NCBI RefSeq assembly: GCF_014298075.1
Contig: NZ_CP060418.1
Location: 4,216,001-4,280,000 of the forward strand
Length of the DNA: 64,000 bases
From: Enterobacter sp. JUb54
GTDB taxonomy: Bacteria; Pseudomonadota; Gammaproteobacteria; Enterobacterales; Enterobacteriaceae
Reading direction: 5' to 3'
Position numbers and translations under genes: made by a program. The notes under the pieces are model-generated. The model ran no database searches and was not told the origin of the DNA. It was given only the letters and a program-made list of their open reading frames with translations. Shown piece by piece: positions 54,288-62,908 of the stretch. Positions within the stretch are counted from its first letter, which is position 1. Each line of letters opens with the position of its first letter.

Positions 54288-57200
54288 AAAGAGTGATTAA
54301 AATGAATCGCCGGTCGACCCGTAAATTATCCACCCTTTGCCTGTCAGGCGCGCTGACATTTGGCGCACTCGGTGATGCCCTCGCCGCCGGCAATGATGCC
54401 GCGCTGCAGGCGCTGTTTGCCCAGGCAAACTACTGGCATGAAAAATCGCACGATGAGCTGGCGAAGGAGTCGCTGCAAAAAGTGCTGCTGGTCGATGCCA
54501 ATAACACTCAGGCCATGTACCTGATGGCGCTGTGGTCGCAGCAGGGCGGGAATCTTCAGGAGGCAGCGCAGTGGCGCGCCCGGCTGGCGAAGGTCTCGCC
54601 TGATAGCCCCAATCTGCAGGAGCTGGATAACGCCAGGAAAATGGCCAAGGTCCCGCAGGGGCAGCTCAGCCTCGCAAGACAGCAGGCGCGCAGCGGCAAT
54701 ATTCCGGCGGCATTAACGACCTGGCGGGGCATGTTTAATGGCAATACCCCGCCATCAAGCCTGGCTGCCGAATATTACATGACCATGGCCAGCGACAAAT
54801 CGCTCTACCCGCAGGCGGTCGGCGAACTGCGTCAGTACGTGGCGCAGCATCCGCAGGAGAACGCCGCCCGCGTGGCGTTAGGCAAAGCGCTGACCTGGCG
54901 GGAGGACACCCGCCGGGAAGGGATCTCGATGCTGGAATCGATGGCCAGCGGCAGCAAAGAGGCCGACAGCGGCCTGCGTCAGGCGCTGCTGTGGCTGGGG
55001 CCGCAGGCTGGCGATGAAGCGATGTACGATACCTGGATGCAGCGTCACCCGCAGGATACTGAAGTCCAGAATTACTACCGTCAGCGGATCAGCGGTCAGG
55101 CGCGCGGTCAGGGGTTTGTTAACCTCAATAGCGGCAATACCACCGCCGCGAAAGAGCAGTTTGAACAGGTGCTCCAGACCAACCCGCAGGATGCCGATGC
55201 GCTGGCCGGGATGGGCTATATCGCGCAACGTAACGGGGACTTTCAGGCCGCGTCGCAATATTTAAGTCGGGCCGCGGATCTTGGCGGCGCTGACTCAGCC
55301 GCCCGCCGCGAGCAGGCGGCTGATGCCTTATTCTACGGCCAACTGGCGCAGGCGCAGCAGGCCTACAAACAGGGCAACATCAGCCAGGCGCTGGCGCTGT
55401 CCGCGCCGCTGGCTCAGCAGAGCGGCACGCGTGGCGCGTCGGCAAAACTGTTCCGTGCCGATGTGTTGCGCCATAACAAAGACCTTCCTCAGGCGGAGCA
55501 AACCCTGCGCTCGCTGCTCAACGACCAGCCGCAAAACGGCCCGGCGCGCGAGAACCTGTACTACGTCCTGCGGGAGCAGAATAAATCGGCGGAGGCGCAG
55601 GAGATGCTGCGCACGCTGCCGGCCAGCATGCAGCAGAAGCTGCAGCCTCGCGTGGTGACCGGGATGCCGGGAGATTCACTGCGTCGTCAGGCACAAGAGC
55701 AGGCCAACAGCGGTAACGTCACGGCGGCAATCGCGACCTTGCGTCAGGGGGTATCCCGTTACCCGGACGATGCCTGGATGCGTCTGGATCTCGCCCGGCT
55801 GTTGCAAAACTCGGGCAATGAGAGCGAAGCCGCGTCGACCATGGCGGCTGCTTATCGGCCTGGCGCCAGCAGCAATTCGCTGTACGCCGCCGCGCTGTTT
55901 GCCAGTGAAAACGGTGCCTGGCAGCAGGCGCAGACGCTGCTGGGGCGGATCCCCGCCGCCAGTCAGACCAGCCAGATGCGCGATTTACGCCAGCGGGTGA
56001 ACTACAACCTGCAGCTGGTGACCGCGCAGAACTACCTGGCGCAAGGGAATACAGTCGCGGCATCGAATACCCTGAGAGCGATGGCCGCGACGCCGCCAAA
56101 ATCACCGGCGGACGTCGGCAAGCTGGCGCGCATGCTGGCCCAGAGCGGCGATGTCTCCGGGGCCGTCACGCTGGTGCGCAATAATATCAGCGGCGGTATC
56201 ACCGGCAATGCCGGCGATTATGCCGATCAGGTCTCGGTGCTCAATCAGGCGGGGCTGACCAACGAAGCCCAGGCACTGTTGACCAACCCGCAGCTGCAGG
56301 CCACCAGTACGCCGACGCAGCTGGCGAGCATCCGCAACGGCTACGTGATCAACGAAGCGGACCGGCTGCGCGAACAGGGCAACTATGCCGGGGCTTACGA
56401 CAAACTGATGGGGGCGATGCAAAGCGACCCGCAAAATACCGACCTGATGTTCGCCATGGCGCGACTCTATCAGAGCGGAAAAATGAACAAAGAAGCGGGC
56501 GTGGTCTATGACTATCTGATGACCCGCGACACGCCGGACCAGGCGGCGCGTACCGGCGCGATTGACGTTGCGCTATCGGAAGGCAACAACGACCGGGCCG
56601 AACAGCTGGCTGGCGGACTGCGTCCGGATAACTCGCCGGATCGCCTGGTACTGCTGGCGCGCGTGGCGGAATCGCAGGGACACCACCAGCAGGCGATGAC
56701 CTATCTGCGCAGCGCGCGCGGCAAGCTGCTGGGGCTGCAGAGCAGCAACAGCGCTCAGACGCCAACCGTTGGCGGCGTGCTGGCGGCGGATAACCCCTTT
56801 GTGGGCGTCTCCCGCACCACCACCCCGACGCGGACGGCATCGGCTTATGGACAGTATATGCCGTGGCAGGTCGCCCAGGTGTCGACCGGACCCGGCACGA
56901 CCCTGCCGGGGATCCAGCGTCCCGACCTGCCGGTAGAGACCGCGCAAACCCGTACGCTGCGTCAGGTAGACAGCATGATGGAAGCGTTACAGGAAAAAAC
57001 CGGCACCTGGCTGCAGGGCGGCATGGAAGTGCGCGGGCGTGATGGCGAATCCGGTACCAGTAAGCTGACGGAGATGAAAACTCCGCTGACGTGGTCCTCA
57101 TCGCCGTTTGGCGACTCGCGTTTTGACTTTACCGTCACGCCGATCATGCTGAATGCCGGCACCGCCACCGGCGATGCCTGGCGGCGATACGGTGCGAACC

Positions 57201-58336
57201 CGCTCTCCAATGCGGTTTCCAATATGATCTCCACCGCCACCAGCGAGCAGGCGGCGATTGCCGCGATGACCGATACGGAAAAGGAAACCTATTTTGCCAG
57301 CAATCCTGGGGCTGAGGCATTAAGTACTCTGGGGACGCTGAACGCCTCCGACTTTAACGCCACCACCAGCAGCGGGATGGAGAATCTGGCGAAACTCGGT
57401 ACCTACGATTCCGGCCAGGTGGCCAGCTATCTGGCGTCATCCAGCCTGAAACCGAACGTCGATCAGGCCAGCGGCTCAACGGATTCCCAGAAGGCTAATG
57501 GCGTTGAGCTGGCCATGGCCCTGAGCGGCGATAATTATCGTGTCGATATTGGCAGCACCCCGCTGGGCCAGGATCTTAATACCGTGGTCGGGGGCGTGAA
57601 ATGGTCGCCGAAGCTGACCAACTACCTGTCGCTGATCTTCACCGGCGAGCGCCGCTCATTGACCGATAGCCTGCTCTCCTACGTCGGCCTGAAAGACTCC
57701 TACTCCGGAAAAACCTGGGGGCAGGTGACCAAAAACGGCGGCACCCTGCAGCTGAGCTATGACGATGGCGATGCCGGTTTCTATGTGGGCGGCGGCGGCT
57801 ACAGCTACATTGGCTCCAACGTCGCCAGCAACACCAGCGTTAACGCTAACGCCGGGGTCTATCTGCGGCCTTATCACGATGATTATCGCCAGCTGCAGGC
57901 CGGGTTGAGTATGAGCTATATGGACTACTCGAAAAACCTCAGCTACTTCACTTATGGTCAGGGCGGCTACTTCAGCCCGCAGAACTACGTGAGCGTCTCG
58001 CTGCCGGTTAACCTGACCGAGAAGTATGACAACTGGACGATGAAGCTGGGCGGGTCAGTGGGTTATCAATCCTACAGCCAGGATAAGAGCGCCTACTTCC
58101 CGACCAACTCTGAATGGCAGCAAACTCTGGAGACCGCGGTCAGCAACGGCTTTGCGAAGGAAGCTTACTATTCGGCGACCTCGAAGAACGGCATTGGCTA
58201 TACGCTGCGCGCCGGGGCCGATTACAAAGTGAACAAGCAGATGACGCTGGGCGGCCAGATTGGCTACGACACCTTCGGTGACTATAACGAGAGCACCGCG
58301 GGTCTCTATATCCGCTATATGTTGGGAGACAACTGA
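54284..58336 (+). CDS. bcsC: Cellulose export porin BcsC
   Basis: A 1350-residue outer-membrane exporter. After a signal peptide (to about residue 35, ending ALAAG) comes a TPR array of roughly 18 helical repeats (about 40-830; for example ANYWHEKSHDELAKESLQKVL and LAGMGYIAQRNGDFQAASQYL), then a linker and a C-terminal BcsC barrel domain (about 980-1350) ending GLYIRYMLGDN. The TPRs bind peptidoglycan and the Bcs complex in the periplasm, and the barrel releases the glucan. The length is larger than E. coli BcsC (1157). Confidence 0.94.
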   Translation: MKRVIKMNRRSTRKLSTLCLSGALTFGALGDALAAGNDAALQALFAQANYWHEKSHDELAKESLQKVLLVDANNTQAMYLMALWSQQGGNLQEAAQWRARLAKVSPDSPNLQELDNARKMAKVPQGQLSLARQQARSGNIPAALTTWRGMFNGNTPPSSLAAEYYMTMASDKSLYPQAVGELRQYVAQHPQENAARVALGKALTWREDTRREGISMLESMASGSKEADSGLRQALLWLGPQAGDEAMYDTWMQRHPQDTEVQNYYRQRISGQARGQGFVNLNSGNTTAAKEQFEQVLQTNPQDADALAGMGYIAQRNGDFQAASQYLSRAADLGGADSAARREQAADALFYGQLAQAQQAYKQGNISQALALSAPLAQQSGTRGASAKLFRADVLRHNKDLPQAEQTLRSLLNDQPQNGPARENLYYVLREQNKSAEAQEMLRTLPASMQQKLQPRVVTGMPGDSLRRQAQEQANSGNVTAAIATLRQGVSRYPDDAWMRLDLARLLQNSGNESEAASTMAAAYRPGASSNSLYAAALFASENGAWQQAQTLLGRIPAASQTSQMRDLRQRVNYNLQLVTAQNYLAQGNTVAASNTLRAMAATPPKSPADVGKLARMLAQSGDVSGAVTLVRNNISGGITGNAGDYADQVSVLNQAGLTNEAQALLTNPQLQATSTPTQLASIRNGYVINEADRLREQGNYAGAYDKLMGAMQSDPQNTDLMFAMARLYQSGKMNKEAGVVYDYLMTRDTPDQAARTGAIDVALSEGNNDRAEQLAGGLRPDNSPDRLVLLARVAESQGHHQQAMTYLRSARGKLLGLQSSNSAQTPTVGGVLAADNPFVGVSRTTTPTRTASAYGQYMPWQVAQVSTGPGTTLPGIQRPDLPVETAQTRTLRQVDSMMEALQEKTGTWLQGGMEVRGRDGESGTSKLTEMKTPLTWSSSPFGDSRFDFTVTPIMLNAGTATGDAWRRYGANPLSNAVSNMISTATSEQAAIAAMTDTEKETYFASNPGAEALSTLGTLNASDFNATTSSGMENLAKLGTYDSGQVASYLASSSLKPNVDQASGSTDSQKANGVELAMALSGDNYRVDIGSTPLGQDLNTVVGGVKWSPKLTNYLSLIFTGERRSLTDSLLSYVGLKDSYSGKTWGQVTKNGGTLQLSYDDGDAGFYVGGGGYSYIGSNVASNTSVNANAGVYLRPYHDDYRQLQAGLSMSYMDYSKNLSYFTYGQGGYFSPQNYVSVSLPVNLTEKYDNWTMKLGGSVGYQSYSQDKSAYFPTNSEWQQTLETAVSNGFAKEAYYSATSKNGIGYTLRAGADYKVNKQMTLGGQIGYDTFGDYNESTAGLYIRYMLGDN

Positions 58337-58338
58337 TC

Positions 58339-58812
58339 ATGACAGAGAATAACAACGCGGAAGTCATGACCTGGTTTCAACAGCAGCAGACGCCAGCCGG
58401 ATGGTTTGACCTGCTGCTGATCATGGTCGATGGCATGTTGAACAACGCCGGGGAGCTGGAAAGTCAGCCCTTCTTACGCCAGATGGGGGAGATGCTGGCG
58501 GATCGCTACCCGCTGCCCGAGTCGGAAACCGTGGGCCAGCTGGAAGCCAATATCAACCAGTGGCTGAGCCGCTTCAAGTGGGGCGTGGTCAGCGTCGATG
58601 TGGGTGACGACGGGTTACGACTGCGCCATCGCGCGCTGCCGGTGAGTCGCGATGACGCGCACCGGGTGCGCTGGTGTAATGCATTTTGTGCCATACTCGA
58701 GGGGCTTTATTCTCGCTGGCTACAGGGGCAGGGCGGCAGTACGCACGTGGTGTTGCAACGTGAAAGACTGTTCTCGGTCTCGGATGTTCAGTTCCTCTAC
58801 TTCCATCCATAA
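58339..58812 (+). CDS. bcsD: Cellulose synthase accessory protein BcsD
   Basis: A 157-residue protein of the BcsD/AxcesD family. It matches the family length (about 156) and starts 2 bases after the bcsC stop. In Komagataeibacter BcsD forms a periplasmic octameric ring that lines up glucan chains for crystalline cellulose. No signal peptide is visible here (MTENNNAEVMTWFQQQQTP), in keeping with recent evidence that enterobacterial BcsD can act in the cytoplasm. It marks this operon as type I, in contrast to the bcsE/F/G type II genes nearby. Confidence 0.88.
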   Translation: MTENNNAEVMTWFQQQQTPAGWFDLLLIMVDGMLNNAGELESQPFLRQMGEMLADRYPLPESETVGQLEANINQWLSRFKWGVVSVDVGDDGLRLRHRALPVSRDDAHRVRWCNAFCAILEGLYSRWLQGQGGSTHVVLQRERLFSVSDVQFLYFHP

Positions 58813-58823
58813 CGGGTGACCTT

Positions 58824-59822
58824 ATGTCTTTGCGTGCAGTAATAGCGGTCATAGTGGCGATGATGGTGCTTCCTCGTGCGTGGGCTGATGACGCGTGGCA
58901 AAGCTATAAATCACGCTTTATGATGGCCGACGGGCGAATCGTTGATACCGGCAACGGGAGTATTTCTCATACCGAAGGACAGGGGTTCGCGATGCTGCTG
59001 GCGGTGGCGAAAAACGATCGTCCCGCCTTCGACAAGCTGTGGCAATGGACCGATAAAACGCTGCGCAATAAAGACAATGGCCTGTTTTACTGGCGCTATA
59101 ACCCCGTCGCGCCGAACCCGATCGCGGATAAGAACGACGCCACCGATGGCGATACCATGATTGCCTGGGCGCTGCTGCGCGCCCAGAAGCAGTGGGGCGA
59201 CAAGTCCTACGGTGCGGCTTCCGACGCGATTACTGCGGCACTGCTGAAAAATACGGTGGTGACCTTCGCCGGTTATCAGGTGATGCTGCCTGGTGCGAAA
59301 GGCTTCAACCTCAACGATCATCTTAATATTAACCCGTCCTACTTTATCTTCCCGGCCTGGCAGGCGTTTGCCGAGCACACCCATCTGACCGCCTGGCGCA
59401 AGCTGCAAAGCGATGGTCTGACGCTGCTGGGGAAAATGGGCTGGGGTAAATCAAAACTGCCTACCGACTGGGTCGCGCTGAAAGCGGACGGCAGGATGGA
59501 GCCGGCGAAAGAGTGGCCACCACGCATGAGCTATGACGCGATTCGCATCCCGCTGTATCTCTCCTGGGCTGATCCGCGCAGCGCCCTGCTGACGCCATGG
59601 AAAAACTGGTTCAACAGCTATCCGCGTCTGCAGACGCCGGCCTGGATCAACGTCAGCAACGACAACGTTCCGTCATGGTTTATGACCGGCGGCCTGCTGG
59701 CGGTGCGCGACCTGACTATGGGGGAGCCGCAGGGTGACCCGCAAATCACCGCGCAGGATGATTACTACTCCGCCAGCCTGAAACTGCTGGTCTGGCTGGC
59801 CAGCCACGACCAGTCGCGTTAG
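58824..59822 (+). CDS. bcsZ: Periplasmic endo-beta-1,4-glucanase BcsZ (GH8)
   Basis: A 332-residue family 8 glycosidase with a signal peptide (MSLRAVIAVIVAMMVLPRAWA). The catalytic acid is in SHTEGQGFAMLLAV (Glu) and the base in RMSYDAIRIPLYLSW (Asp). BcsZ trims the emerging glucan and influences cellulose yield and fibre form. It is the last gene of bcsOQABCDZ, 11 bp after bcsD. E. coli places bcsZ between bcsB and bcsC, so this order differs from the type II operon. Confidence 0.94.
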   Translation: MSLRAVIAVIVAMMVLPRAWADDAWQSYKSRFMMADGRIVDTGNGSISHTEGQGFAMLLAVAKNDRPAFDKLWQWTDKTLRNKDNGLFYWRYNPVAPNPIADKNDATDGDTMIAWALLRAQKQWGDKSYGAASDAITAALLKNTVVTFAGYQVMLPGAKGFNLNDHLNINPSYFIFPAWQAFAEHTHLTAWRKLQSDGLTLLGKMGWGKSKLPTDWVALKADGRMEPAKEWPPRMSYDAIRIPLYLSWADPRSALLTPWKNWFNSYPRLQTPAWINVSNDNVPSWFMTGGLLAVRDLTMGEPQGDPQITAQDDYYSASLKLLVWLASHDQSR

Positions 59823-59843
59823 CCGTCGGACGCCTCGCCAGGA

Positions 59844-60623
59844 TCAATGCGGAATAATTTCGCCCTGGCGTAGCGTCAGGACTTCAACGCCGTCGGCGGT
59901 GACGGCCACGGTGTGCTCCCACTGCGCGGACAATTTCTTATCGCGGGTCACCACGGTCCAGCCGTCCTTTTTGACCTTAATCCGGCTGTCGCCCTGGTTG
60001 ACCATCGGTTCGATGGTAAAGACCATCCCCTCTTTCAGAACGGTGCCTTCGCCCGGTTTTCCGTAGTGCAGTACCTGCGGGTCTTCATGCATCTCCTGCC
60101 CGATCCCGTGGCCACAATACTCTCGCACCACGCTGTAGCCATGGCTTTCAACATGGCTCTGAATCGCGTGGCCGATATCCCCAAGGGTCGCGCCGGGTTT
60201 GACGGCGTGAATGCCTTTCCACATCGCCTCGTAGGTTTTCTTCACCAGCCGACGGGCCAGCGGGGAGACTTCGCCAATCAGATACATTTTGCTGGAGTCA
60301 GCGATCATCCCCTCTTTTTCCAGCGTGATATCGACGTTAACAATGGCCCCGGATTTCAGGTGCTCCGCCTCTTTCGGTATCCCGTGACAGACCACCTCAT
60401 TGATGGAGGTGTTCAGCACATACGGAAAATCGTACTGCCCTTTGCTGGCGGGGCGGGAGTGCAGCTGATTAACGATAAAATCTTCCACCCGATCGTTAAT
60501 CGCCATGGTGGTGACGCCGGGCTGGATAAAGGCATCCAGCATGTCAAATACCGAGGCTAACAGCTCCCCGGCGTGGCGCTGCCTGGCAAGCTCATCGGCG
60601 GTTTTAATGCGAATTGATGGCAT
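59844..60623 (-). CDS. map: Type I methionine aminopeptidase, probable second copy
   Basis: A 259-residue enzyme close to E. coli Map (264). It removes the initiator methionine from proteins with a small second residue. The substrate histidine is in VCHGIP; the five metal ligands are Asp in NVDIT, Asp in IADSSKMY, His in GHGIG, Glu in FTIEPM and Glu in QWEHTVAV. All are present, so it should be active. Housekeeping map lies beside rpsB in Enterobacteriaceae, so this is probably an additional copy. Its start overlaps the upstream ParD-like gene by 20 bases, a toxin-antitoxin-like layout. It converges with bcsZ. Confidence 0.9.
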   Translation of the reverse strand: MPSIRIKTADELARQRHAGELLASVFDMLDAFIQPGVTTMAINDRVEDFIVNQLHSRPASKGQYDFPYVLNTSINEVVCHGIPKEAEHLKSGAIVNVDITLEKEGMIADSSKMYLIGEVSPLARRLVKKTYEAMWKGIHAVKPGATLGDIGHAIQSHVESHGYSVVREYCGHGIGQEMHEDPQVLHYGKPGEGTVLKEGMVFTIEPMVNQGDSRIKVKKDGWTVVTRDKKLSAQWEHTVAVTADGVEVLTLRQGEIIPH

Positions 60624-60822
60624 TGATCACCTCCAGCAAACGGTCGGAACCGGATTTCAGCATCATCATCTTAATTTGTTGATGGTTCAGCTCCGGATAG
60701 AGCTCGCTCATCATGCCCAGACGGATCCAGTATTCCGCCTGCGCGTTCACCGAACGTGACATGGCCTTGCTGGCATCGCGAATGTCGTCGTGCAGCAGGT
60801 CAGTGATTTTTACAATGCCCAT
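60604..60822 (-). CDS. ParD-like antitoxin-family protein
   Basis: A 72-residue protein resembling the ParD-like family (formerly DUF3423). The N-terminal MGIVKITDLLHDDIRDASKA and SVNAQAEYWIRLG suggest a ribbon-helix-helix-type fold and a dimer, followed by a helical tail. Members are annotated as type II antitoxins, but the gene that follows here is a methionine aminopeptidase rather than a ParE toxin. GGAA lies 7 bases before the ATG. The promoter overlaps an inverted repeat, as expected for autoregulation. DNA binding and antitoxin activity are untested. Confidence 0.75.
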   Translation of the reverse strand: MGIVKITDLLHDDIRDASKAMSRSVNAQAEYWIRLGMMSELYPELNHQQIKMMMLKSGSDRLLEVINAINSH

Positions 60823-61037
60823 ATATATGTTCCGTAATGATTCATATATACATCGTATATTTTGAAACGACGGCTGTCACGGCGTTTTTGCCCGCATCAA
60901 CGGCGAAGGGAACCGCGCAGAAGACCGCAAAGCCGCGGGGACAGGGCAGAACAAGGGGCTGGATAAGGGGAAGAACGGAGAAGAACCGGGGGGCGAAAGC
61001 GCGGCCGCAGGGTTTCCCTCTGCGGCCGCGAGTCAGG
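60823..61037 (-). promoter_or_regulatory. Promoter region of parD-like/map and 3' region of bcsG
   Basis: On the minus strand GTGACA (60875-60880), 17 bases, TACGAT (60852-60857) forms a good sigma-70 promoter, with a start near 60845 and a leader of about 23 bases. The near-perfect palindrome ATATACATCGTATAT (60846-60860) covers the -10 and could be an autoregulatory operator. 60890-61000 is purine-rich without visible structure. Confidence 0.55.
61001..61029 (-). terminator. GC-rich hairpin after bcsG
   Basis: GCGGCCGCAG (61001-61010) and CTGCGGCCGC (61020-61029), a 10-bp perfect stem with a 9-base loop, begins 8 bases past the bcsG stop on the minus strand. There is no strong U-tract; it is likely the 3' end of bcsEFG mRNA. 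Confidence 0.6.
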
Positions 61038-62714
61038 TTATTGCGGGTACGGTACCCAGCTTCCGCCGTTCAGCTGAACGTACGGTTTACCCTGGTACTG
61101 CATGACAATGGCGTTGGCGTTTTCTGACACCGGCGCGCTTTGCGGCAGGCCGGCGGTGTACTGCTGCCAGTCAACGTTATCTTCGGTGAACATCTTGCCA
61201 TCCAGCGCGCGAACCACCAGTTCAGACACTGCCAGGTAGCTGCTCGGCTGGTCAATGATGACCGGCGCGCCCTGGTGCGGTGCCTTCATGCCGAAGAATT
61301 TCACCGCGGTTGGCACGTTGGTGATCGACGGGCTTGGGATGTCGCGCAGGCCAGACACCTGCATTTTGTCACCCTTCAGCGCACCGCCGTGCTCCGGAAC
61401 CACCACAACCATCACTTTACGGCCCGATTTTTCCAGCTCGGTAAAGAAGTTATCCAGCTCGTCGAACAGCTTCTGCGCACGTACTTTGTAGTCCGCCGTC
61501 TTGCTCTGACCCGGGAAGTGGTTGCCGTCGTGGAGCGGCAGAATGTTGTAGAAGGTAGCGCTTCGGGCCGCGTCGCCCTCTTTGTTCTCTTTTTCCAGCC
61601 AGCGGTTCAGGGTGGCTAAGTCGTCATACACCGGCGAACCGTCGAAGGCCTGCAGGCTTACCGGCAGCCCGGTTTGATCCATCAGCGGGCTTTGCATGCC
61701 GCCTAAGCTGCGCAGCTCTTTCAGGAAGTCGCCGAACAGACCGTTATGGCCGAGCATCAGCTGCTGGGTAAAGCCGAGTTTTGCCAGGTTTTCGAACAGG
61801 TAGCAGTCGCTCCCCGACGGTTGATACAGGTTCGAGTGTGACAGCTGACCGCAGCTGGCGCGCAGCAGACGTACCGCCGCCGGGCCGCTGTAGGAGGTCG
61901 CCGAGTTGAAGTTTTTGAACACAATATCAAAGTGCTTCCACAGCGGATGGTCCATCAGCCCCGCCGCTTCAATATCCGACCACGACAGCGAACAAATATT
62001 GATTACCAGCAGGTCAAACGGTTGGGCATCCGCCGGCAGCTGTTCCGGGAACGGCGTTTTGCGTTTCTGTTCCGCAGCATAGAAGGTGTTCAGCCAGTTG
62101 GTTAAATTGGCGGAGGTTGGCGGTTCGGTCTGCGCCGGAATATCGCCGTTGGCCGCCGTCGTGCTGGCGGCTGAAGCGGCGTTATTGTTGGTCCGCGCGG
62201 TGGTGGCGGCCGCAGTTGTCGGCTGGCCGGCAGGCCACAGCGTAAAGGCCGGGAGCAGCGGACTGATGGTCAGCCAGATCATAATGGCGGAGACCAATAC
62301 CGTGACGCGCAACCACTGCCTGATGAACAGCCACAGCACCAGCAGCAGGAAGAAGGCGCCGACCATATTCCAGTTAATAAAGCGGGTCACCAGGTCCCAG
62401 ATGTAATCGGCGCTGAAGCCTGCTAACTGTGAACCCTGACTAAAGATACTTTCCGGTCCCGGCAGCCAGGTATCATGCCAGAACAGCCCAATGCCGAGGG
62501 GAATGGCAATCCAGTGGCGCAGGCGGTGGAGCTTGTACTTTGGCAGGGGTACCAGCAAAAAGGCGAGGAACACCAGGTTTAACATCGGGTGAAAGTTAAG
62601 ATACCCCGCCCAAAGCAGCGCAAACTTTACCAGAAAGTAAAAATTCCAACCGGCCAGGCCGCGCCAGTACTGCCAGAGCGGAAGCGGCGTAGCGTTAGTT
62701 TTTTCATTCGTCAT
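61038..62714 (-). CDS. bcsG: Cellulose phosphoethanolamine transferase BcsG
   Basis: A 558-residue inner-membrane enzyme matching E. coli BcsG (559). Four to five hydrophobic helices (to about residue 165) are followed by an Ala/Thr-rich linker and a periplasmic alkaline-phosphatase-fold domain. The catalytic serine is in [14 protein letters not shown], and [11 protein letters not shown] carries metal ligands. It transfers phosphoethanolamine from phospholipid to C6 of glucose units in cellulose, which strengthens curli-cellulose biofilm. Its start overlaps bcsF by four bases. Confidence 0.95.
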   Translation of the reverse strand: MTNEKTNATPLPLWQYWRGLAGWNFYFLVKFALLWAGYLNFHPMLNLVFLAFLLVPLPKYKLHRLRHWIAIPLGIGLFWHDTWLPGPESIFSQGSQLAGFSADYIWDLVTRFINWNMVGAFFLLLVLWLFIRQWLRVTVLVSAIMIWLTISPLLPAFTLWPAGQPTTAAATTARTNNNAASAASTTAANGDIPAQTEPPTSANLTNWLNTFYAAEQKRKTPFPEQLPADAQPFDLLVINICSLSWSDIEAAGLMDHPLWKHFDIVFKNFNSATSYSGPAAVRLLRASCGQLSHSNLYQPSGSDCYLFENLAKLGFTQQLMLGHNGLFGDFLKELRSLGGMQSPLMDQTGLPVSLQAFDGSPVYDDLATLNRWLEKENKEGDAARSATFYNILPLHDGNHFPGQSKTADYKVRAQKLFDELDNFFTELEKSGRKVMVVVVPEHGGALKGDKMQVSGLRDIPSPSITNVPTAVKFFGMKAPHQGAPVIIDQPSSYLAVSELVVRALDGKMFTEDNVDWQQYTAGLPQSAPVSENANAIVMQYQGKPYVQLNGGSWVPYPQ

Positions 62715-62908
62715 TTATTCAGTTTGCCTTGCTGAGTTGTTGCTTCCCGGCGTAAGACGCCAGCCGGTTTGACATAACGGGGTTTAAAGAACATCAACCG
62801 TAAGGTGGTGCGAATACGGCGTTGGTAATGGCGCGTCAGGTATCCCAACGGGAAAAAAAGCAGGGCGCATAGTACGACCAGCTGAATAATATCACTGATG
62901 GACATCAT
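62711..62908 (-). CDS. bcsF: Cellulose biosynthesis membrane protein BcsF
   Basis: A 65-residue protein like E. coli BcsF (63). One hydrophobic helix ([21 protein letters not shown]) is followed by a basic tail ([12 protein letters not shown]). It holds BcsE to the inner-membrane synthase and BcsG. It overlaps both bcsE (ATGA, 62905-62908) and bcsG (62711-62714). Confidence 0.9.
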   Translation of the reverse strand: MMSISDIIQLVVLCALLFFPLGYLTRHYQRRIRTTLRLMFFKPRYVKPAGVLRREATTQQGKLNK

